Shown: in pieces, positions 1 to 6,014 of the stretch
How positions within the stretch are numbered: the first letter of the stretch is position 1
Layout of the letters: each line of letters begins with the position of its first letter
Assembly (NCBI GenBank): GCA_023419875.1
Contig: JAEZXM010000101.1
Location: 1-14,757 of the forward strand
DNA from: Pseudomonadota bacterium
GTDB taxonomy: Bacteria > Myxococcota > Myxococcia > Myxococcales > Anaeromyxobacteraceae
DNA length: 14,757 bases
Reading direction: 5' to 3'
Made by a program: the position numbers and the translations under genes
Notes under the pieces: model-generated
Databases searched by the model: none
What the model was told of the DNA's origin: nothing
Seen by the model: only the letters and a program-made list of their open reading frames with translations

Positions 1-2
1 GC

Positions 3-149
3 GCCGCCCTCCGCCCCGAGACCGGCGATCGCCTTCGCGCGCTCGGCGCGGACGCCGTCGTCCGCGCCTCCGACGGCGTGGAGGCGATCGCGGCCGTGGC
101 CGAGGAGGTCGTCTGGGCCGGCGTGCCTGGGCTCGCGGCCGCCGCCTGA
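3..149 (+). CDS. C-terminal fragment of an unidentified protein
   Basis: An open frame enters from the left edge and ends at TGA 147-149, giving about 48 residues rich in Ala, Val, Arg and Asp. Almost all codons end in G or C, as in the clear genes of this window. The stretch RALGADAVV followed by an Ala/Val-rich tail resembles C-terminal parts of some NAD(P)-binding oxidoreductases, but this is too little for an assignment. The next gene on the same strand starts 53 bp downstream, so the two could be co-transcribed. Function is not recognised. Confidence 0.5.
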   Translation, partial: AALRPETGDRLRALGADAVVRASDGVEAIAAVAEEVVWAGVPGLAAAA

Positions 150-202
150 GGAGCCCCCACCGGAGACGCGCAGCATCGGCGTGAAGGTGCAACCATCCCC
201 GC

Positions 203-679
203 ATGCGCGCGTTCCAGGATTCGATGCCGCACAACCACTGCTGGGGCTGCGGCACGCTCAACCCGCACGGGCTCCGGATCAAGAGTTTCTGGGACGGCGA
301 TGAGACCGTGTGCCGCCTCGTCCCGCCCGCGCACTTCATGGCGGGGCCGACCGACGTGCTCTACGGCGGCTTCATCGCCGCGGTCTTCGACTGCCACTGC
401 ATCTGCACCGCGATCGCCCACGCGCATCGCGAGGCCGGCCGGGAGATCGGAGCGGCGCCGTTCCTCTGGTCGGTGACCGCCTCGCTGAAGGTGGATTACC
501 TCGCGCCGACGCCGATCGGCGTCCCGATCGAGCTGCGCGCGCGCCTCCGCGAGGCGAGCGGCCGGAAGCGCCTCATCGCCTGCACGCTCCACGCGGACGG
601 CCAGGAGCGCGCCCGGGCCGAGGTCCTCGCCATCGAGGTCTCGGGGGCGAGGTGGCCGGGTGGGGTTGACGGTCGGTGA
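203..679 (+). CDS. PaaI-family hotdog-fold thioesterase
   Basis: 158 residues, the usual size for a single-domain hotdog thioesterase. These enzymes hydrolyse acyl-CoA thioesters in the cytoplasm; the substrate here cannot be told. Residues 11-25 (NHCWGCG then NPHGLRI) match the N-terminal Cys-x-x-Cys and NPxGL signature of many PaaI-like proteins. YGGFIAAVFD (54-63) corresponds to the family's HGG...D active-site helix, with Tyr in place of the usual His. TASLKVDYLAPTP (92-104) is the typical central strand. The ATG at 203 has only a weak ribosome site (AAGGTG at 184-189, far away). An in-frame ATG at 224 has AGGA at 216-219 at better spacing and would remove only seven residues. The gene ends at TGA 677-679, directly against the stop of the convergent oxidoreductase gene. 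Family assignment is firm; the exact start is open. Confidence 0.88.
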   Translation: MRAFQDSMPHNHCWGCGTLNPHGLRIKSFWDGDETVCRLVPPAHFMAGPTDVLYGGFIAAVFDCHCICTAIAHAHREAGREIGAAPFLWSVTASLKVDYLAPTPIGVPIELRARLREASGRKRLIACTLHADGQERARAEVLAIEVSGARWPGGVDGR

Positions 680-1534
680 TCAGCCCGGCGGCGCATTCAT
701 CCGCCGCAACACGACCTCGAGCGGGGTCGCGGGGCGCCCGGTCACCGCCATCACGTCGGTGGTCACGCGGGCGAGCTCGCCGGCGGCGATGGCGAGATAC
801 GTGCTCACCCAGGCCTCGACCTGCCATGGCGGCGCGCCGTACCGCTCGCGCGAGCGGAAGGCTTCCTCCACCGTCTCCTCCACGTAGCGGACCTCCCGGC
901 CGAGGTGGGCGCCGAGCACCGCCGCCACCTCCTGGAGCGACAGCGACTCCGGCCCGGTGAGCTCGTACGCCCGCCCGGCGTGGGGCGCGGGAGCCCGGAG
1001 CACGGCGGCGGCGACGTCGGCGATGTCGTCCAGGGCGACGGCGGCGGCGCGGCCGCGGCCGGCGGGACCGCGGATGACGCCGTCCTCGCCGGCCATGAGC
1101 GGGAAGAAGTCGAGGTAGAGGTTGTCCCTGAGGAACGTCCACGCAAGGCCGCTCTCGCGGAGCCGCTGCTCGGTCGCCCAGTGATCGCGGGCGAGGGTGA
1201 AGATGGCCTGCGGCGCCGCGCCGAAGAAGGACGTGTAGACGATGTGGCGGATGCCGGCGGCCGCGGCCGCGCCGATGAACGCGAAGTGCTGCGCGACCCG
1301 GTCCTCCGACTCGCCCCCGGAGACGAAGAGCAGGGTCTCGATCCCCTCCAGCGCCCGCGCCGCAGCCTGCGCGTCGCCGTACGACGCGACCCGCACCTCC
1401 GCGCCGGCGAGCTGCGGCGCGCGCCCGGAATCGCGAACCACGAGCCGCTGGGGGACACCCGCCGCCGAGAGCCGCCGGGCGACACGCCCGCCGAGGCGGC
1501 CGGTGGCGCCGGTGACCGCGATGCGCGTGACCAA
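680..1534 (-). CDS. NmrA/QorB-like NAD(P)-binding oxidoreductase (atypical SDR)
   Basis: 284 residues, normal for the NmrA / NAD(P)H:quinone oxidoreductase 2 (QorB) group of atypical short-chain dehydrogenases. The N-terminus has a Rossmann strand and glycine motif TGATGRLGG (8-16) for NAD(P). It is followed by VVRD, by LLFVSGGES as in QorB-like proteins, and by HIVYTSFFGAAP, where classical SDRs have their active-site strand. The middle part WTFLRDNLYLDFF is typical of the QorB subgroup. It probably reduces a quinone-like or carbonyl substrate with NAD(P)H, or senses the cofactor as NmrA does; the sequence does not decide. Translation starts at TTG (1534-1532), supported by an AGGAGG Shine-Dalgarno four bases upstream, which is itself inside a perfect inverted repeat. 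The stop abuts the stop of the convergent thioesterase gene. pdxJ lies 135 bp upstream on the same strand. Confidence 0.87.
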   Translation of the reverse strand: MVTRIAVTGATGRLGGRVARRLSAAGVPQRLVVRDSGRAPQLAGAEVRVASYGDAQAAARALEGIETLLFVSGGESEDRVAQHFAFIGAAAAAGIRHIVYTSFFGAAPQAIFTLARDHWATEQRLRESGLAWTFLRDNLYLDFFPLMAGEDGVIRGPAGRGRAAAVALDDIADVAAAVLRAPAPHAGRAYELTGPESLSLQEVAAVLGAHLGREVRYVEETVEEAFRSRERYGAPPWQVEAWVSTYLAIAAGELARVTTDVMAVTGRPATPLEVVLRRMNAPPG

Positions 1535-1539
1535 GCTTC

Positions 1540-1566
1540 CTCCTCGGGGCCCACCCCGCCGAGGAG
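1540..1566 (-). promoter_or_regulatory. 5'-leader inverted repeat covering the Shine-Dalgarno of the QorB-like gene
   Basis: Perfect 8-bp inverted repeat CTCCTCGG / CCGAGGAG (1540-1547 and 1559-1566) with an 11-base loop. In the minus-strand transcript the 3' arm contains most of the AGGAGG ribosome site that precedes the TTG start at 1534. An overlapping shorter hairpin, CGGGG / CCCCG (1545-1549 and 1554-1558), would free part of it. The pairing is seen in the sequence; a regulatory role is inference. Confidence 0.4.
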
Positions 1567-1619
1567 TCTAAGGACGCCCCCTCCGCTCCGCCTCGGTCCG
1601 GCCCGTCCCGTGCGGTCCG

Positions 1620-1686
1620 TCACCGCCGGGCGGCGCGATTCCTCTCACCTCCGTGCCGCTCCGTTCTTCTCACCGCCGGGCGGCGC
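1620..1686. repeat. 17-bp direct repeat, two copies 50 bp apart
   Basis: The 17-mer tcaccgccgggcggcgc occurs at 1620-1636 and again at 1670-1686. The second copy is the last codons and stop of pdxJ read on the minus strand (Ala-Ala-Arg-Arg-stop). The first copy lies 50 bp downstream of it in the direction of pdxJ transcription. It may be a small tandem duplication of the gene end. No T-run follows, so it is not called a terminator. Confidence 0.6.
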
Positions 1687-2416
1687 AGATCTCCGCGTAC
1701 CGCCGCACCGCCTCGGCGAGGCCGAGCTCGAGGGCGTCGGCGATCAGCGCGTGACCGATCGACACCTCGTCCACGCCGGACACGGCACCCAGGAACGGGC
1801 CCAGGTTCTCGAGGTTGAGGTCGTGCCCGGCGTTGACGCCCAGGCCCTCCGCCTGCGCCGCCCGCGCGGCTGCGGCATACGTCCGCAGCGCCTCGCCCCG
1901 GCGCGCGCCGCTCGCCGCGGCGTAGGGCTCGGTGTACAGCTCGATCCGGTCGGCGCCGATCTCGCGCGCCAGCGGCATCATCTCCGGGAACGGATCCAGG
2001 AAGAGGCTCACCCGCGCGCCGGCGGTATGCAGACGGGCGACCGCGTTCCGGAGCGCGCCGCGCTCGGCCCCGCCCAGCTCGACGAGGTTCCAGCCGTGGT
2101 TGCTCGTGAACGCCTCGCGCGCGTCGGGCACGAGCGTCGCCTGGTCGGGGCGCACGCGCTCGCAGTGCTCGACGAGGCCGTGGAACGGGTTCCCCTCGAT
2201 GTTGTACTCCGCGCCCGGAAAGCGGCGCACCACCTCGGCGACCGGGGCGACGTCGGAGGCGCGGATGTGCCGCTCGTCGGGCCGCGGGTGCACGGTGATG
2301 CCGTGGGCGCCCGCCTCGAGGGCGATCGCCGAGAGCCGCAGCACGTCCGGGATGCCGAGCGCTCGGGTGTTCCGGAGGGTTGCGATCTTGTTCACGTTGA
2401 CGGAGAGCTTGGTCAT
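1670..2416 (-). CDS. pdxJ: Pyridoxine 5'-phosphate synthase
   Basis: 248 residues, the family's normal length. PdxJ is a cytoplasmic TIM-barrel enzyme that condenses 1-deoxyxylulose 5-phosphate with 3-amino-2-oxopropyl phosphate to give pyridoxine 5'-phosphate, the last step of the DXP-dependent vitamin B6 pathway. Conserved pieces are VNVNKIATLRNTR (6-18), ITVHPRPDERHIR (40-52) with the His43/Arg45 positions, YNIEGNP (71-77) with the glutamate equivalent to E. coli Glu72, NAGHDLNLENL (195-205) with the second active-site His198, and EVSIGHALIADAL (217-229). The HPRPDERHI and TSNHGW variants differ from E. coli but occur in other PdxJ branches. The ATG at 2416 is chosen because the alignment starts there and GAGG lies at good spacing; the open frame extends upstream but those residues look non-coding. 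It is divergent from the histidine kinase gene. The partner gene pdxA is not in the window. Confidence 0.96.
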   Translation of the reverse strand: MTKLSVNVNKIATLRNTRALGIPDVLRLSAIALEAGAHGITVHPRPDERHIRASDVAPVAEVVRRFPGAEYNIEGNPFHGLVEHCERVRPDQATLVPDAREAFTSNHGWNLVELGGAERGALRNAVARLHTAGARVSLFLDPFPEMMPLAREIGADRIELYTEPYAAASGARRGEALRTYAAAARAAQAEGLGVNAGHDLNLENLGPFLGAVSGVDEVSIGHALIADALELGLAEAVRRYAEICAARR

Positions 2417-2543
2417 GCGCGCCTCGGTGTCGGGACGACATCCTCGCACGTGCGCCGCGGGCGCGCAGCGGTGACTCGGGGGCGTGGCCCGCCGGGTCGC
2501 GCCCGCGCGGCCGGATGTGGCATGCTGGTGGGTGTCCCGCTCG
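2417..2543. promoter_or_regulatory. Divergent intergenic region between pdxJ and the histidine kinase gene
   Basis: 127 bp between the start of pdxJ (-) and the preferred kinase start (+). It must hold promoters for both directions unless the kinase starts at GTG 2484. I see no convincing -35/-10 pair and no full sigma54 site; TGGCATG at 2518-2524 resembles a -24 element but lacks a GC at the -12 position. Confidence 0.35.
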
Positions 2544-4058
2544 ATGATTCCCGACACTTCCCCGGCGCGAAGCGGAGACGCCGACGCCGCGGCCGGCTGG
2601 GAGGCGCGGCCGCTGCCGTCCCGCCGCGCCTTCCCCGATCCGCTCGCGCCTCCTCCGCCGAGCAGCGATCTCCGGCAGCTCCTCGCCTGGTTCATCCGGG
2701 TGCGCTGGGCGTTCGTGTGCGGGCTCGTGCTCGCGGTCGGGGCCGCGGTCCAGCTCTTCCACGTCGAGCTCGACGTGGGGAAGGCGCTGTCGGTCGCGGT
2801 GGTGGTCGCGTCCTACAACCTCCTCTTCGCCGCCTACCACCGCCACCTGCGCCGCTGGCCGGCGGCGGCTGCGGCGAGCGGGATCGCCGAGGCCGGGCTC
2901 CAGATCTCGCTCGATCTCGTCGCCCTCACCGTCCTCATCCACTTCCTGGGCGGCGCGACGAGCCCGCTCATCTGCCTCTACCTCATCCACGGGAACGCCG
3001 CGGTGATGATGCTGCCGCGGCGCGAGGCCTGGCTGCTCGGCGCGGGCACCTTCGGGCTCTTCCTCTCGCTCATGCTGCTCGAGGCGGAGGCGAGCCTCCC
3101 CTACGTCCTCACCGGCGTCTCCGCGGTGCCGGGGGCGCAGGTGACGTTCCGGGTGGCGCTGGCGCTCATCTTCCTCGTGACGCTCGGCGCCTCCATGACG
3201 ATCACCTCGGTGATCATGCGCGGGCTGCGGCTCCGGGAGCGGCAGCTCCAGGAGGCGTACTCGAGCCTCTCCGAGAAGCAGGTGCAGCTCGTGCAGACCG
3301 AGAAGCACGCGTCCCTGGGCCGGCTCGTCGCCGGGATCGCCCACGAGATCAACAACCCCATCCAGTTCCTCCACGGGAACATGTCGCTCCTCACCGAGGC
3401 GTTCAGCGACGTGCTCCCTCTCCTCGACGCCGAGGCGGCGCGCCGCCCCGATCTCCGGGTGGCGCGGCTCGAGTACCCGTTCTTCAAGAAGCAGCTCCCG
3501 GTGCTGCTCCAGGACATGGCCGACGGCGCCGAGCGCATCGGGACGATCGTCCGGGAGCTGCGCAGCTTCGCCCGCGCCGACGACGGCCGGCTCGACGAGG
3601 ACGTCGATCTCGCCCACGTCGTGCGCGCCTCGATGCGGCTCCTCCACAACCGGCTCAAGCACGTCCGCGTGGAGGAGGAGCTCGCCCCGGACCTGCCCGC
3701 GGTCCGCGGGAACACGGCGCAGCTCCAGCAGGTCGTCCTGAACCTGCTCCAGAACGCGCTCGGCGCCCTCCCGGCCGGCGGCAGCGGGCGCATCGCCGTG
3801 CGCGCCCGGGAGGTGGAGGAAGGGGCGGCGGTGGCGCTGGTGATCGAGGACGACGGGTGCGGCATCCCCCGGGAGATCCAGGCGCGCGTCTTCGACCCGT
3901 TCTTCACGACGCGTCACGCCGCCGGCGGGAGCGGCCTCGGCCTCACCATCGTGGAGGGGATCGTCCAGACGCACGGGGGCCGGATCGCGCTCGCGAGCGA
4001 GCCGGGCCGCGGGACGGCGTTCACGGTCCTCTTGCCGGTGAAGGGGCGCGGAGCATGA
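2544..4058 (+). CDS. Six-transmembrane sensor histidine kinase with RegB/PrrB-like membrane domain
   Basis: 504 residues from ATG 2544; GTG 2484 and GTG 2532 are in-frame alternatives and none has a strong ribosome site. A Pro/Ser-rich N-terminus is followed by six hydrophobic helices (about 54-72, 79-97, 118-136, 138-156, 161-179, 202-224) with no large periplasmic domain. A short linker helix leads to the kinase core. The H-box is SLGRLVAGIAHEINNP with phospho-acceptor His267, the N-box NLLQNA is at 400-405, G1 DDGCGIP at 436-442, FDPFFTTR at 450-457, and G2 GSGLGL at 462-467. All ATP-binding motifs look intact. The membrane part resembles RegB/PrrB redox sensors: LDLVALTVLIHFLGGATSPL has GGATSPL (136-142) where RegB carries GGxxNPF, reported to take part in quinone sensing. 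It overlaps the response regulator by 4 bp (ATGA), so the two surely work as a pair. The signal sensed is inferred. Confidence 0.9.
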   Translation: MIPDTSPARSGDADAAAGWEARPLPSRRAFPDPLAPPPPSSDLRQLLAWFIRVRWAFVCGLVLAVGAAVQLFHVELDVGKALSVAVVVASYNLLFAAYHRHLRRWPAAAAASGIAEAGLQISLDLVALTVLIHFLGGATSPLICLYLIHGNAAVMMLPRREAWLLGAGTFGLFLSLMLLEAEASLPYVLTGVSAVPGAQVTFRVALALIFLVTLGASMTITSVIMRGLRLRERQLQEAYSSLSEKQVQLVQTEKHASLGRLVAGIAHEINNPIQFLHGNMSLLTEAFSDVLPLLDAEAARRPDLRVARLEYPFFKKQLPVLLQDMADGAERIGTIVRELRSFARADDGRLDEDVDLAHVVRASMRLLHNRLKHVRVEEELAPDLPAVRGNTAQLQQVVLNLLQNALGALPAGGSGRIAVRAREVEEGAAVALVIEDDGCGIPREIQARVFDPFFTTRHAAGGSGLGLTIVEGIVQTHGGRIALASEPGRGTAFTVLLPVKGRGA

Positions 4059-5476
4059 GCCGGATCCTGATCCTCGACGACGACCGCGCCGTCCTGCACT
4101 GCTTCGAGACCCTGCTCGCCCAGACCGGGCGTTACGAGGTCCAGGTCCTCGACGACTCCACCCGGGCGAAGGACACGATCGCCGGAGGACGGTTCGACCT
4201 CCTGCTGCTCGACATGGACATGCCGATGGTCACCGGCATGGAGGTGCTCCGCTGGACCCGGACGAACCACCCGGGGCTGCCGGTGGTGGTGATCACCGGC
4301 GTGGGCGACGTGGAGCTGGCGGTCGAGTCGATGAAGCTGGGGGCCTTCGACTACCTGTGCAAGCCGGTGGCGAGCGAGCGGCTCGTCGCCTGCCTGGACC
4401 GGGCGCTGGAGGGCTCCCGGCGCCGCGAGGAGCTGCACCAGCTCCAGGAGCAGGGCGGGCGTCAGGGGCCGCGCTTCCGCGAGGCGTTCAAGGACTTCGT
4501 CACCCAGGACAAGGCGCTCATGCGCACGCTCGGCGAGGTGGAGCGGATCGCGCTCAGCAACAACACCGTGCTCATCTGGGGGGAGAGCGGCACCGGCAAG
4601 GAGCTCGTGGCGCGCGCCATCCACGAGCTCGGGACGCGCGCCGGCAAGCCCTTCATCGCGGTCAACTCCGCCGCCTTCGCCTCCTCGCTCTTCGAGTCGC
4701 AGTTCTTCGGCCACGAGCGCGGCGCGTTCACCGGGGCCGACGCCGCCCGGCCGGGCGTGTTCGAGGAGGCCGACGGCGGGACGCTGTTCCTGGACGAGAT
4801 CGGCGACGTGGATCCGTCGGTGCAGTCGAAGCTCCTGCGCGTCCTGCAGAGCGGCGAGTACTTCCGGCTCGGCTCCACGCGCAAGCGCGAGGCCGACGTG
4901 CGGATCATCGCCGCCACCAACAGGGACCTCGAGAAGGAGATCGAGGCGGGCCGGTTCCGGCGCGACCTCTACTACCGGATCTCGATCAGCACGATCTACG
5001 TCCCCCCGCTCCGCGAGCGAAAGGGCGACGTCGAGCTCCTCGCCTACTACTTCCTCGACCGCTACTGCCGGCAGAACGGCAAGACCATCCACCGGATCAC
5101 CGAGCCGGTGATGGAGGTGCTCGAGGCCTACGACTTCCCCGGCAACCTGCGCGAGCTCGAGAACGTGATCGCGAGCGCGGTGGTCCTCGAGACCGGGAGC
5201 GCCCTCTCCGTCGCCGCGCTCCCGCCCCACCTGCGCGCGGTGGCGACGAAGGCCGAGGCCCGCGTGCCGCGCGAGGTCCGGCGGACCCTCGCCGACCTCG
5301 AGGAGGAGCACATCCGCGCGGTGATGAGCTACACGCAGGGCAACCGGAGCGCGGCGGCGCGCATCCTCGGCATCTCGCGGGTGGGGCTGCTCTCCAAGCT
5401 CAAGCGGCTCGGGATCGACGCCGACGCGCCGGAGCGCGCACCGGACGGGAAGCCGGAGCCCGAACCGGAGCGGTGA
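4055..5476 (+). CDS. Sigma54-dependent response regulator (NtrC type)
   Basis: 473 residues with the full NtrC architecture. The receiver domain (1-120) has acidic DDD at 8-10, phospho-acceptor Asp53, Thr81 and Lys103. The AAA+ domain has Walker A GESGTGK (176-182), the sigma54-contacting GAFTGA loop (223-228), Walker B LFLDE (244-248), the arginine-finger region FRRDLYYR (301-308) and PPLRER. A Fis-type helix-turn-helix follows near the end (NRSAAARILGISRVGLLSKLKRLGI), then a short charged tail. Phosphorylated by its kinase, it should bind upstream enhancer sites and use ATP to open sigma54 promoters. The ATG at 4055 overlaps the kinase stop and has AAGGGG and GGAG upstream. A sigma54-like promoter and an operator-like palindrome lie in the gap just downstream, before the HybA/HybB operon, which makes that operon its most likely target. 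The target is inference; the protein class is certain. Confidence 0.96.
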   Translation: MSRILILDDDRAVLHCFETLLAQTGRYEVQVLDDSTRAKDTIAGGRFDLLLLDMDMPMVTGMEVLRWTRTNHPGLPVVVITGVGDVELAVESMKLGAFDYLCKPVASERLVACLDRALEGSRRREELHQLQEQGGRQGPRFREAFKDFVTQDKALMRTLGEVERIALSNNTVLIWGESGTGKELVARAIHELGTRAGKPFIAVNSAAFASSLFESQFFGHERGAFTGADAARPGVFEEADGGTLFLDEIGDVDPSVQSKLLRVLQSGEYFRLGSTRKREADVRIIAATNRDLEKEIEAGRFRRDLYYRISISTIYVPPLRERKGDVELLAYYFLDRYCRQNGKTIHRITEPVMEVLEAYDFPGNLRELENVIASAVVLETGSALSVAALPPHLRAVATKAEARVPREVRRTLADLEEEHIRAVMSYTQGNRSAAARILGISRVGLLSKLKRLGIDADAPERAPDGKPEPEPER

Positions 5477-5477
5477 G

Positions 5478-5552
5478 CGCTCGTGGTTCGACAGGCTCAC
5501 CACGAGCGGACCTTCCAGAAAGCCGCTCGCCCTGAGCCTGTCGAAGGGCGAG
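5478..5552. repeat. Paired intergenic inverted-repeat element with TTCGACAGGCTCA core
   Basis: Two hairpins sit side by side right after the regulator stop. The first has a perfect 9-bp stem (5478-5486 / 5500-5508) around loop TTCGACAGGCTCA (5487-5499). The second has an 8-bp stem CTCGCCCT / AGGGCGAG (5526-5533 / 5545-5552). Bases 5533-5545 (TGAGCCTGTCGAA) are the exact reverse complement of the first loop, so the copies are inverted relative to each other. A related cluster sharing 15 bp lies at 11622-11719. The TTCGACAGGCTCA core is, from general knowledge, a common intergenic repeat in GC-rich bacteria. It could also act as a transcription stop for the two-component operon. Confidence 0.75.
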
Positions 5553-5580
5553 ACCGAACGGATCGTGGACTCGCCCTTTC

Positions 5581-5656
5581 GGGTGACAACGACCCTTGCA
5601 GCCGAAACGCTCCTGATCGCGGCCACTTGGCCGGACTGTCAACGGAGTTGTCACCC
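5581..5656. promoter_or_regulatory. Candidate enhancer (UAS) region with TGACAAC-type half-sites
   Basis: An imperfect palindrome TGTCAAC-GGA-GTTGTCA covers 5637-5653 (7-bp arms, one mismatch, 3-bp spacer). A third half-site TGACAAC lies at 5584-5590, and the outer pair forms a perfect 10-bp inverted repeat (5581-5590 / 5647-5656). The palindrome centre is about 98 bp upstream of the start predicted from the sigma54-like promoter at 5717-5732, a usual distance for an activator site. The pattern is seen; binding by the adjacent regulator is inference. Confidence 0.45.
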
Positions 5657-5716
5657 CGCGCGGCCGGGGCGGCACCGCGAGGCCCAGTGATCCCGCGCAC
5701 CTGGCGCCCTTCCTGG

Positions 5717-5732
5717 TGGCCCTCTCCTTGCT
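5717..5732 (+). promoter_or_regulatory. Candidate sigma54 (-24/-12) promoter of the HybA/HybB operon
   Basis: TGGCCCTCTCCTTGCT matches the TGGCACG-N4-TTGCW consensus at 10 of 12 defined positions, with the required GG (5718-5719) and GC (5730-5731) exactly ten bases apart. The predicted start is near 5743. The site follows a gene for a sigma54 activator and precedes an operon read in the same direction. A difficulty is that the predicted start is only about two bases before the ATG at 5745, so the first gene would be nearly leaderless from this promoter. Confidence 0.45.
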
Positions 5733-5744
5733 CTGGGAGAGGGC
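5719..5744 (+). promoter_or_regulatory. Inverted repeat containing the Shine-Dalgarno of the small membrane protein gene
   Basis: Perfect 9-bp inverted repeat GCCCTCTCC / GGAGAGGGC (5719-5727 and 5736-5744) with an 8-base loop, ending directly before ATG 5745. The 3' arm includes GGAG, five bases from the start. In a transcript begun further upstream the ribosome site would be paired. The arms resemble a common intergenic repeat of GC-rich bacteria, so the fold may not be regulatory. Confidence 0.4.
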
Positions 5745-6014
5745 ATGTTCGCTCACCAGCTCCCCCGCGCCCGCGCCGTGGCCGTCGAAGCGCCGCCGCC
5801 CTGGGCCGTACGTACCGTGAAGTGCTGCGTCCTCGGCATCCTCGGGCTCCCGCTCCTCGTGCCGCTCCTCCTCGCCGCGAGCTCCACGCTCGGGCCGGCG
5901 GCGGATCCGTGGCGGCGGATCGGGTTCTTCCTCTCGGTCGGCGTCTGGGTCGCCCTGTTCGTCGGCGCCCAGTACCTCACCACCGTCTTTCCGCCGGTTG
6001 CGAGGCGGCGATGA
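5745..6014 (+). CDS. Small two-helix membrane protein, first gene of the HybA/HybB-like operon
   Basis: 89 residues, not recognised as a named family. A short N-terminus rich in Ala, Arg and Pro is followed by two clear hydrophobic segments (about 27-46, CVLGILGLPLLVPLLLAASS; and about 60-80, GFFLSVGVWVALFVGAQYLT) and a basic tail ending in three arginines. The second helix holds Phe, Trp, Gln and Tyr but no His or Cys pair that would suggest heme binding. GGAG at 5736-5739 supports the ATG at 5745. Its TGA overlaps the ATG of the ferredoxin gene (ATGA), so translation is likely coupled. It may be a small membrane subunit or assembly partner of the ferredoxin/NrfD-type pair; this rests only on operon position. 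Codon use fits a real gene. Confidence 0.72.
   Translation: MFAHQLPRARAVAVEAPPPWAVRTVKCCVLGILGLPLLVPLLLAASSTLGPAADPWRRIGFFLSVGVWVALFVGAQYLTTVFPPVARRR

Noticed and set aside
2518..2524. TGGCATG, sigma54-like -24 element before the kinase gene
   Set aside because: The -12 element is missing (GG in place of GC at the required spacing).
1620..3974. Minus-strand open frame of 784 codons covering the pdxJ and kinase region
   Set aside because: Composition is Arg/Glu/His/Ala-rich without motifs, and it is antisense to the kinase and in another frame from pdxJ.
905..4054. Very long plus-strand open frame running into the response regulator (would give a protein of about 1500 residues)
   Set aside because: The part before 4055 is antisense to the oxidoreductase and pdxJ genes and out of frame with the kinase gene; its product is low-complexity Arg/Gly/Ala. 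Open frames of this kind are expected in very GC-rich DNA.
3914..5626. Minus-strand open frame of 570 codons
   Set aside because: It is antisense to the response regulator, whose motifs are all intact on the plus strand.
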